Program-made: the position numbers and the translations under genes | Source of the DNA: Bacteroidales bacterium | Lineage (GTDB): Bacteria > Bacteroidota > Bacteroidia > Bacteroidales > Muribaculaceae | Assembly: GCA_014800895.1 (NCBI GenBank) | Contig: JAAVFG010000040.1 | Span: 1 to 64,000, forward strand | Direction: 5' to 3' | Length of the DNA stretch: 64,000 nucleotides | In this document: positions 35,746 to 42,690 of the stretch, piece after piece | Layout of the letters: each line of letters starts with the position of its first letter | Position numbering within the stretch: position 1 is the first letter of the stretch | The notes under the pieces: model-generated | Database searches by the model: none | What the model was told of the DNA's origin: nothing | What the model saw: only the letters and a program-made list of their open reading frames with translations

Positions 35746-36351
35746 ATGAGCTTTTATCTGAAATTAATCTGGGCTTATCTGAAGATAGGTATCTTCGGCT
35801 TCGGAGGCGGCTATGCCATGCTCTCTCTCGTGGAGCGCGCGGTGGTCGGTCCGGGATGGATCAGCGAGACAATGTTTACTGATATAGTGGCAATCTCCCA
35901 GATGACTCCCGGTCCGATCGGTATCAATTCCGCCACTTATATCGGTTATGTCGCTCCACATGTCGCTGCTCCGGAATTGGCCGGATGGTGGTGGGGGGTC
36001 CTCGGCTCTATACTTGCCACATTGGCAGTCACTGTCCCCTCTTTTATCCTTGTACTCTACGCATCCCATTTCATACGCCGTCATCAGGAGAGCGGAGCCA
36101 TAAAGGCGATATTCTCCGGTCTGCGCCCGGTAGTGGTAGGTCTTATCGCTTCCGCCGCCCTGATGTTGATGAATAACGCCAATTTCAATCCACGCGGCAT
36201 AGACTGGCAGCTCTGGACCAATATCGCCATATGTGCGGTAGCCTTTGTCTTAGCTTATTTTAAAATTCCGATCGGCAAAAAGAAAATCAGTATTCATCCT
36301 ATTCTGATTATTATCTTAGCCGGAATTGTCGGACTATTGATATATTATTAA
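35746..36351 (+). CDS. Chromate transporter family protein, half-size (second)
   Basis: The 201-residue protein is the second ChrA half, with IGIFGFGGGYAMLSLVERAVV near the N-terminus and QMTPGPIGINSATYIG near 50-65. It lies 9 bases after its partner and its stop codon overlaps the folC start by one base. It shares only the family pattern with the first half, so the two are old paralogues and not a recent duplication. The substrate is unproven. Confidence 0.88.
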   Translation: MSFYLKLIWAYLKIGIFGFGGGYAMLSLVERAVVGPGWISETMFTDIVAISQMTPGPIGINSATYIGYVAPHVAAPELAGWWWGVLGSILATLAVTVPSFILVLYASHFIRRHQESGAIKAIFSGLRPVVVGLIASAALMLMNNANFNPRGIDWQLWTNIAICAVAFVLAYFKIPIGKKKISIHPILIIILAGIVGLLIYY

Positions 36352-37682
36352 TGGAGAAAGTTAACGAATATAATAAGGCTCTCGATTACCTCTATTCCCG
36401 CTTGCCGATGTTTTCACGCATCGGCGCGGCAGCATATAAGCCGGGACTGGAGAGGGTAAGGGAACTGAGCCAATTCTTCGGCAATCCGGAGAAGAAACTA
36501 AAAGCGATCCACATTGCCGGCACTAATGGAAAAGGCTCCACTTCCCATATGATTGCAGCTATACTTCAGGCTGCCGGATATAAGACTGCTCTCTACACAT
36601 CTCCTCATCTTGTGGATTTCCGCGAGAGGATAAAGATTAACGGGAAGATGATTCCTGAAGAGAAGGTTGTTGAATTTGTAAACGACTGGAAAGAGTGCGA
36701 CTATTCGGGCGATGATCCCTCCTTCTTCGAGCTTACTATGATGATGGCCTTTGACTGGTTTGCGAAAGAGGAGGTGGATTATGCAGTGATTGAAACCGGG
36801 ATGGGCGGAAGGCTTGACTCTACCAATATCCTTACTCCCCTTGCATGTGTTATCACCAATATTTCTCAGGATCATACCCAATTCCTTGGCGACACTCTTC
36901 CTGCGATTGCCGGCGAGAAGGCAGGAATCATAAAAGAGGGTGTGCCTGTCGTGATTGGTGAGGCTGAGGGGGAAGTTGAAGATGTATTTGTAAAGAAAGC
37001 CGCGGAGAGCAATGCTCCGCTCATCAAGGCGTATGAGAATGACTCCGTCGGTGGTTTCCATCTTAAAGATGATTGGTCGGGCTGGCAGGCTCACTCTGAC
37101 CTCATCGGCGATTTTGAAGTAGACCTGGCAGGAGATTACCAGCAAAAAAATATCCGTACTGTCCTGACTCTTCTCCCGGTATTGAGAGAAATAGGTATTT
37201 CTCTCTCTGATGATAAAGTAAAGGAGGGTCTCGCCCATGCTGCTTCCTCTACAGGTCTTGCAGGGCGCTGGAGCGTAATGAGTCGGAATCCGCTCGTTAT
37301 CTGCGACACCGGTCATAATATCGGCGGATTAAGCTATAATATGGCTCGTCTCAGCAAGATTATGGAGGATAGAGATAAGGGAAGCCGGCTCAGGATGCTT
37401 ATCGGTTTTGTAGCTGATAAGGCTATTGACAAGATTCTGGATATATTTCCCCGGGATGCTGTCTATTATATCACTAATGCCGATATACCCCGGGCGCTCC
37501 CCGCTTCCCTGCTCAAAGTAAAATTTGATGAGCATGGGCTTTCCGGCAAGACTTATCCCGATGTCAAATCAGCATGGCATGCTATTTATCATGATGCTTC
37601 TCCCGAGGATGTCATATATATCGGGGGCTCTACTTTCATTGTAGCTGACTTCTTAGGAGAAAACCCTTGCTTTGAAGATTAA
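36351..37682 (+). CDS. folC: Folylpolyglutamate synthase / dihydrofolate synthase
   Basis: FolC adds glutamate to dihydropteroate and to reduced folates. The 443-residue Mur-ligase-type protein has the P-loop AGTNGKGSTS near 56-65, the TSPHLVDFRERI segment near 83-94, the metal/substrate region ETGMGGRLDSTN near 145-156, and CDTGHNIGG near 318-326. The ATG at 36351 shares a base with the stop of the preceding transporter gene, so its translation is probably coupled to the cytochrome bd operon. Confidence 0.93.
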   Translation: MEKVNEYNKALDYLYSRLPMFSRIGAAAYKPGLERVRELSQFFGNPEKKLKAIHIAGTNGKGSTSHMIAAILQAAGYKTALYTSPHLVDFRERIKINGKMIPEEKVVEFVNDWKECDYSGDDPSFFELTMMMAFDWFAKEEVDYAVIETGMGGRLDSTNILTPLACVITNISQDHTQFLGDTLPAIAGEKAGIIKEGVPVVIGEAEGEVEDVFVKKAAESNAPLIKAYENDSVGGFHLKDDWSGWQAHSDLIGDFEVDLAGDYQQKNIRTVLTLLPVLREIGISLSDDKVKEGLAHAASSTGLAGRWSVMSRNPLVICDTGHNIGGLSYNMARLSKIMEDRDKGSRLRMLIGFVADKAIDKILDIFPRDAVYYITNADIPRALPASLLKVKFDEHGLSGKTYPDVKSAWHAIYHDASPEDVIYIGGSTFIVADFLGENPCFED

Positions 37683-37704
37683 GCATCCACTAAAAAGATT
37701 GCTA

Positions 37705-37744
37705 AAGAGGAGGGATTGCAGCAGCAAACCCTCCTCTTCTTTAC
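37705..37744. terminator. Terminator of the cyd-folC operon
   Basis: AAGAGGAGGG (37705-37714) pairs with CCCTCCTCTT (37729-37738), with an inner TTGC/GCAA stem closing an AGCA loop. A short T-rich tail follows. It lies between the convergent folC and RNase G genes and could act on both. Confidence 0.75.
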
Positions 37745-37765
37745 TTCTCAAAAACTGTGCGGATG

Positions 37766-39391
37766 TCAGTTTTCTTCTCTATCTCGATTTTTAATTCTCA
37801 CTTTGTTCTTACTTTGGCTGGAATTCATATCGCTCTCCTCCTTAAGATCAACTTCCTTGCCATATTGGTCGATGACACGGTATTCAAGATAAGCGAGCGA
37901 TTGATCAGGCACGATCTTAAGACCTCTGCCGAATCTGCGTTTCCATTTGCCGTATAGGGAGAACATCCCCTTCTTTACGTAAGCCTCTACAAACGGATGG
38001 ATGTAGAGGATGAATTTTTTTACCTTCAGACTATTGACAAGATAATCGAGTTTCTCCTCCAATTTATCTGTAAAGAGTATGGAAGGCTGCACCTCCCCTT
38101 TGCCGAAACATGAGGGACAGGTCTCATTGGTGGTGATATCCAAAGCGGGACGCACTCTCTGGCGGGTGATCTGCATGAGCCCGAATTTGCTCAAGGGGAG
38201 TATATTATGACGTGCCCTATCGTTAGCCATCACCTCCTTCATGTGATCATAGAGCGCCTGGCGATGCTCCGCTTTGTTCATATCTATGAAGTCGATCACT
38301 ATTATACCACCCATATCGCGCAGACGAAGTTGTCGGGCTATCTCGTCGGCTGCCTTGAGATTGACATCCAGAGCATTGGTCTCCTGATCATTTGACGCCT
38401 TGCTTCTGTTTCCTGAATTGACATCGATCACATGAAGAGCCTCCGTATGCTCTATGATGATATAGGCGCCGCTCTTGAAAGATACAGTCTTGCCGAAACT
38501 GCTCTTGATCTGGCGGGTGATATTGAAATGATCGAATATCGGGGTGTCCTTATCATAGAGCTTCACTATATCCTTGGTCTCGGGAGCGATAAGTCCTACG
38601 TAATTGCGGATTTGTTCGAAAGCCTCTTCATTATTGACATATATGTTTTCAAATGTCGGGCTGAAGATGTCCCGTATCACGCTCACCATTCTGGATTCCT
38701 CTTCAAAGATAAGAGCCGGACTCTGGCTTCTCTGAAGCTTCGCTATGGAGTCTTCCCAATATTTCACTAAAGTGCGCATCTCGTTATTGAGCTCCGCCAC
38801 TTTCTTATTTTCCGCCGAAGTACGCACGATTACACTGAATCCCTTGGGCTTGATGCTGCCGATTATCTGTCGGAGACGCACCTTCTCCTCTGTAGATTTT
38901 ATCTTTTGGGAGATAGAGATCTTATCGCCGAATGGCATCAGCACCATGAAGCGTCCGGTAAAAGAGATTTCAGTAGTGAGACGGGGACCCTTTGATGAGA
39001 TCGGCTCCTTGGCTATCTGGACCAGAAGCTGATCGCCCGGCTGCACCACATCCGAAATTGTTCCGCTTTTTTCAATATCGGGCTCCGGCTGGAATTTAGA
39101 GATGTTAGGCACATTCTTCTTATCGCTCATCGCTTCTTTCAGAAATGAACGATAACTGCTGAATTGTGCCCCAAGATCGAGATAATGAAGAAAAGCATCC
39201 TTTTCATAGCCCACGTCGAGGAAGGCGGCGTTCAGACCCGGCATGATCTTCTTCACCTTCGCAAGATAGAGATCGCCCACAGCATAAGCTATGTTGCGGC
39301 TCTCCTTCTGCAAGGATACGAGTCGACCATCCTCAAGCAACGCTATCGAAACGTCCTCCTGTTGTACATCTACTACTAATTCGCTTTTCAT
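37766..39391 (-). CDS. rng: Ribonuclease G/E family protein
   Basis: This 541-residue endoribonuclease cleaves single-stranded AU-rich RNA and helps mature rRNA. The N-terminus has the S1 RNA-binding domain (about 35-130, containing MPGLNAAFLDVG). The catalytic region has IIVIDFIDM near 362-370 with a metal-binding aspartate. The zinc-link CPSC is near 422-425. It lacks the long C-terminal scaffold of RNase E. The gene starts 8 bases beyond a terminator T-tract, so its leader is unusually close to the previous operon's terminator. Confidence 0.93.
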   Translation of the reverse strand: MKSELVVDVQQEDVSIALLEDGRLVSLQKESRNIAYAVGDLYLAKVKKIMPGLNAAFLDVGYEKDAFLHYLDLGAQFSSYRSFLKEAMSDKKNVPNISKFQPEPDIEKSGTISDVVQPGDQLLVQIAKEPISSKGPRLTTEISFTGRFMVLMPFGDKISISQKIKSTEEKVRLRQIIGSIKPKGFSVIVRTSAENKKVAELNNEMRTLVKYWEDSIAKLQRSQSPALIFEEESRMVSVIRDIFSPTFENIYVNNEEAFEQIRNYVGLIAPETKDIVKLYDKDTPIFDHFNITRQIKSSFGKTVSFKSGAYIIIEHTEALHVIDVNSGNRSKASNDQETNALDVNLKAADEIARQLRLRDMGGIIVIDFIDMNKAEHRQALYDHMKEVMANDRARHNILPLSKFGLMQITRQRVRPALDITTNETCPSCFGKGEVQPSILFTDKLEEKLDYLVNSLKVKKFILYIHPFVEAYVKKGMFSLYGKWKRRFGRGLKIVPDQSLAYLEYRVIDQYGKEVDLKEESDMNSSQSKNKVRIKNRDREEN

Positions 39392-39399
39392 GTCTTTTA

Positions 39400-39449
39400 A
39401 TTAAAAAGAACAAACCTCCTTTCAGCCTACGCTGTTTCGGTTTGTTCTT
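39400..39449 (-). terminator. HU/COX24-operon terminator abutting the RNase G start
   Basis: AAGAACAAACC (39407-39417) pairs perfectly with GGTTTGTTCTT (39439-39449). An inner CAGC/GCTG stem with a CTAC loop sits inside. On the minus strand it is followed by TTTTTAATTAAAAGAC and then the RNase G ATG. It may act as a terminator or as an attenuator for RNase G. Confidence 0.75.
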
Positions 39450-39530
39450 ATGATTTCTGTCAGCGCTTTCATCCTGACTACTCCGGAGAGAGCAGGGATT
39501 AGCGAGTCGAATCTTTCTCAAGAAGATTGC

Positions 39531-39620
39531 TTATTTCTTCTTATGACGATTCTTTCTCAGTCTCTTCTTGCGCTTGTGAGTCGCCATCTTGTGGCCTTTT
39601 CTCTTCTTTCCGCTTGGCAT
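39531..39620 (-). CDS. COX24/AURKAIP1-like small ribosomal protein
   Basis: This 29-residue protein begins MPSGKKRKGHKMATHKRKK and ends KNRHKKK. It matches the tiny, extremely basic Bacteroidota protein related to the AURKAIP1/COX24 (mitochondrial mS38) domain, a component of the small ribosomal subunit. The reading frame from 39620 to a TAA at 39531 is exact. It lies 53 bases downstream of HU on the same strand and ahead of RNase G. Its size hides it from most gene finders. Confidence 0.85.
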   Translation of the reverse strand: MPSGKKRKGHKMATHKRKKRLRKNRHKKK

Positions 39621-39673
39621 GACGTATTATTTTTTATTGATTAATATTTATGTTGTTTGTTCCTTTTTGGATT

Positions 39674-39952
39674 TTAATCTTCTTTTACAGCATCCATAAA
39701 TACCTTGGAGGGCTTGAATGCCGGAATCTTATGCTCGGGTATTTTAAGAGTGGTATTTTTAGAGATGTTGCGTGCGGTCTTCTCCTTACGGGTCTTTACC
39801 ACAAAGCTTCCGAATCCGCGAAGATAGACGTTGTTGCCACCCGCCATGGAGTCTTTCACCACATCCATCAGCTTCTCTACTATGGCAAGAACAGCACCTT
39901 TCTCAAGACCGGTCTGTCGGGAGATCTCATTTACAATATCTGCCTTTGTCAT
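39674..39952 (-). CDS. HU-family DNA-binding protein
   Basis: This 92-residue protein is a nucleoid-associated HU/IHF protein that bends and compacts DNA. It opens with MTKADIVNEISRQTGL, has the conserved YLRGFGSFVVKTRKEKTARN (about 44-63) with the beta-ribbon arm, and ends with IPAFKPSKVFMDAV. The length is the HU standard. The start is the ATG at 39952. The small ribosomal protein follows 53 bases downstream and RNase G beyond, pointing to growth-linked expression. Confidence 0.93.
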   Translation of the reverse strand: MTKADIVNEISRQTGLEKGAVLAIVEKLMDVVKDSMAGGNNVYLRGFGSFVVKTRKEKTARNISKNTTLKIPEHKIPAFKPSKVFMDAVKED

Positions 39953-40157
39953 TGTATCTCTTTTTTCTTTCTTATTTTTCTTTTAACGCCATTCAAAACA
40001 GGCGAAATTTCCCCCTGTCTTTTTTAGCACTGCAAATATCGTAATTTTTTTTGAATATTTCCCTATATACCATGCGTTTTTATCCTTTTTTTGAGCAATT
40101 TTCACCGTTTTCAGTTCTTTGCGTGCTTCTTTCCTCTCTATCTTCCCCTTTTTTGCT

Positions 40158-40769
40158 CTATTTATCTTCCTCTACCTCCTCCACGGAGGCACCCTCCACT
40201 TTTGATAATTTCCCTGTTATCTCCTCTTTCAGATCTTCGGCAAATTCAAGGGTGACATGGCAGAGATTATCGAAATTCTTTTCCAGCGTCTCCACTCCAT
40301 CCTGTTTTGCGACTCTCATCACGCCGTCCTGACACATATAGGGGAAACTGACTTTAATGCGGCACATCTTGTGCATCTCCTTTATCCCCGCTTCCTCTAT
40401 CGCGAGCTTCGCCGCCTCCTTGTATGCGCTTATCAATCCTGACGTGCCTAATTTTATCCCTCCGAAATATCTCACCACTACTATGAGGACGTCTGTAACG
40501 TTAAAGCTGTTAATCTGTCCGAGTATCGGTTTGCCGGCTGTGCCGGAGGGTTCGCCATTATCGTTTAGCTGCCATTCGAGCCGGTCGGGACCTATCATAT
40601 AAGCCCAGCATACATGCCGCGCATCATGATATTCATTCTGAAGCCGCTTTATCTCACTTTTCGCCTCATCAGCTGAATGGACGGGAAGGGCAAACGAAAG
40701 AAACCGGCTCATCTTCTCTTTATATTGAGAGGAGCCGGTACCTTTTATCGTATAGTAGAGATCGCTCAT
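40158..40769 (-). CDS. YigZ/IMPACT family protein
   Basis: The 203-residue protein matches the YigZ/IMPACT family: KMSRFLSFALPVHSADEAKSEI at the N-terminus, ARHVCWAYMIGP near 52-63, DNGEPSGTAGKPIL near 72-85 and VVRYFGGIKLGTSGL near 99-113. The C-terminal DUF1949 domain follows. Members are linked to translation regulation and metabolism, with no defined reaction. Its ATG overlaps the DJ-1-like gene's stop by 4 bases (ATGA), so the two are translationally coupled. Confidence 0.9.
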   Translation of the reverse strand: MSDLYYTIKGTGSSQYKEKMSRFLSFALPVHSADEAKSEIKRLQNEYHDARHVCWAYMIGPDRLEWQLNDNGEPSGTAGKPILGQINSFNVTDVLIVVVRYFGGIKLGTSGLISAYKEAAKLAIEEAGIKEMHKMCRIKVSFPYMCQDGVMRVAKQDGVETLEKNFDNLCHVTLEFAEDLKEEITGKLSKVEGASVEEVEEDK

Positions 40770-41356
40770 CCGAAGAAATTCTCTATGTCATGCTCGCTCT
40801 TGGGATAGAGCAGCATACCGTTGGCGATATTATATACTTTCTCTCTTCCTAAAGTCTCTCCTACTATAGACAATGCCCAGAGAAGCGCATTGGCAGGACC
40901 ATTGCCTAATACAAACTTACCATCGACCACTACCGATTTATCAACTATCACCTTACAATTAAGCATATCCTCAAATCCGGGATAGCAAGTGGCACGGCTT
41001 TCGGCGAGGAGTCCCAACTGTCCCAAAACTACTGCGGGGGCGGCGCAGATTGCAGCGATACGTCCATCCGCGCTTGCCGCCTGATTTCTGAGCAATCCAT
41101 GAAGAGGTGCGAATTCATACAGATTCTTGGCGCCGGGCATTCCGCCGGGGAGAATCAGCCATTCGGCAGATGCCACTAATGCCGGGTCATAGATACAGTC
41201 GGCGCCTACCACTACGCCGTGCGCACCGGTCACTCTTAACGATGAGGTAATTGATACAGTCTTTACCGGAATTTCGGCACGACGAAGCACATCGACCACT
41301 GTCAATGCCTCTATCTCCTCAAATCCATCGGCAAGAAATACAAACGATTCTTTCAT
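40766..41356 (-). CDS. DJ-1/PfpI family protein
   Basis: The 196-residue protein has the DJ-1 nucleophile elbow AAICAAPAVVLGQ with Cys104 and an upstream conserved glutamate in GFEEIEAL (14-19). It has the GGMPGAKNL motif near 71-79. Homologues act as glyoxalase III, protein or nucleotide deglycases, or chaperones; which applies here cannot be decided. It overlaps the YigZ-like gene by 4 bases. A second conserved motif, ATCYPGFEDML, matches the YajL-like DJ-1 branch. Confidence 0.88.
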   Translation of the reverse strand: MKESFVFLADGFEEIEALTVVDVLRRAEIPVKTVSITSSLRVTGAHGVVVGADCIYDPALVASAEWLILPGGMPGAKNLYEFAPLHGLLRNQAASADGRIAAICAAPAVVLGQLGLLAESRATCYPGFEDMLNCKVIVDKSVVVDGKFVLGNGPANALLWALSIVGETLGREKVYNIANGMLLYPKSEHDIENFFG

Positions 41357-41453
41357 TTTATATGTTTTAGAGTTATAATTCTATCTGTCTGTGATATGGT
41401 AGTTGCATAAACAACTTCATTATTTTATTCGGTCTAAGATATAATTTTATTTT

Positions 41454-41461
41454 TATCTTTG
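41454..41461 (+). promoter_or_regulatory. -7 box ahead of the ApbE gene
   Basis: TATCTTTG matches the Bacteroidota -7 consensus and lies 26 bases before the start codon at 41488. No TTG is found at the -33 position. Confidence 0.45.
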
Positions 41462-41487
41462 CAAGAATTTTAATTCATTTTAGTATT

Positions 41488-42555
41488 ATGGATATTTTTT
41501 ATAAGAAATATTTCCATCATTCCGGCGGAGGGATCAACGTTTTTCCCCTCGGTGGTAATTTATCTTTTTCTTTCTATGCTCTCATATTTCTTTCGGCATT
41601 TCTCCTCTCCTCCTGCTCAGGCTCGTCAAAGAAAGTGAATGAGGAGTATATCAATGAGCGGGGAATGGTTTGGAACACTACATTTAACATCACTTATCAG
41701 TCCTCGCGAAATCTTGGGGATTCAATCAGGAAAGTGCTGGATGAAGTGGGTCATAATCTTTCCGTTTTTGACACCACTTCTTTGGTAAGCAGGGTTAACA
41801 GGCAGGATTCAACCTTGGTTAATACCGATTTCATCCGCGTTTACATAATGTCGCGTAAAATCAACAGACTATCCGGCGGTCTCTTTGATCCAACGGTCTC
41901 TCCTTTGGTGACAGCCTGGGGGTTCGGTCCGGAACATAAGGCTACTGCCGATACCCTGCGTCTTGATTCTCTCCTGCGGATTGTGGGCATTGAGAAAACC
42001 CATCTCAAATATGACTCGATTATAAAGGACACACCCGATATTCAATTTAATTTTTCAGCCATTGCCAAAGGCTACGGCGTGGATCGTGTGGCTGAGGCTC
42101 TCAAGAAGGAGGGGGTGAAGAATTTTCTTGTAGAGATAGGAGGCGAAATAAGGGCGGCAGGTAAGAACCCGCGCGGCACCGGCTGGAATATTTCTGTTGA
42201 CCGCCCTATAATGAACGACTCGGCTGTAATCCATGAGTCGCAGTTAGTCATAGCTTTTACCAACATGGGTATGGCGACTTCCGGCAATTACCGGAATTAC
42301 AAGGAGACAAAGAGCGGAGAAAGATACGGACATACAATCTCCCCTTTGACCGGGCGTCCTATAAAGACTGACATTCTCAGCGCCACAGTCCTGGCTCCAT
42401 CTTCTATGGAAGCTGACGGTCTCGCCACTGCCTTCATGGCGATGGGAAGAGAGAAAACGATGGAATTGAACAGAAAACTCAAACTCCCCATACTTCTCGT
42501 TTGCTCCGATACTGTGTGGACCTCTCCGCAATTTGAGGGGCTGATAGTAAAATAA
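41488..42555 (+). CDS. apbE: FAD:protein FMN transferase (ApbE), lipoprotein
   Basis: ApbE attaches FMN through a phosphoester bond to Thr or Ser residues of periplasmic-side proteins such as Na+-NQR and RnfG subunits. The 355-residue protein has a lipoprotein signal with Cys43 in LLSSCSGSS; the 20 residues ahead of its hydrophobic core are unusually long. Family motifs are RLSGGLFDPTVSPLV near 130-144, NFSAIAKGYGVDRVA near 190-204, and the GGEIRAAGKNPRG segment. Its flavinated targets are not in the window. It has its own promoter box and terminator. Confidence 0.92.
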   Translation: MDIFYKKYFHHSGGGINVFPLGGNLSFSFYALIFLSAFLLSSCSGSSKKVNEEYINERGMVWNTTFNITYQSSRNLGDSIRKVLDEVGHNLSVFDTTSLVSRVNRQDSTLVNTDFIRVYIMSRKINRLSGGLFDPTVSPLVTAWGFGPEHKATADTLRLDSLLRIVGIEKTHLKYDSIIKDTPDIQFNFSAIAKGYGVDRVAEALKKEGVKNFLVEIGGEIRAAGKNPRGTGWNISVDRPIMNDSAVIHESQLVIAFTNMGMATSGNYRNYKETKSGERYGHTISPLTGRPIKTDILSATVLAPSSMEADGLATAFMAMGREKTMELNRKLKLPILLVCSDTVWTSPQFEGLIVK

Positions 42556-42579
42556 GGATCTGTTAGTCGAATAAAGAAA

Positions 42580-42632
42580 CTGATGGATATTAAAGGAGCT
42601 GATGGATATTAAAGGAGCTGATGGATATTAAA
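42580..42632. repeat. Tandem 19-bp repeats (about 2.8 copies)
   Basis: The unit CTGATGGATATTAAAGGAG occurs at 42580-42598 and 42599-42617, and again in truncated form at 42618-42632 directly ahead of the terminator hairpin. The copies are identical. They lie between the apbE stop and the terminator, so they would be in the 3' UTR of apbE. Confidence 0.85.
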
Positions 42633-42676
42633 AAAGATGTGCCTGGATTTATTATCAATCCGGGCACATCTTTTTT
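42630..42676. terminator. Terminator between convergent apbE and patatin genes
   Basis: A6GATGTGCCTGGATT (42630-42649) pairs with AATCCGGGCACATCT6 (42657-42676) with one G-T opposition and a 7-base loop. T-tracts on both strands make it bidirectional. Confidence 0.85.
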
Positions 42677-42690
42677 ACATCTTAAGGCTT

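Noticed and set aside
36498..37316. Leftward 272-codon frame inside folC
   Set aside because: It is the complement of a well-conserved folylpolyglutamate synthase frame, with no promoter and no recognisable domain.
42597..42640. Tiny frames starting with ATGGATATTAAA in the 19-bp repeats
   Set aside because: They arise because the repeat unit contains an ATG; they are nine codons or run into the terminator.
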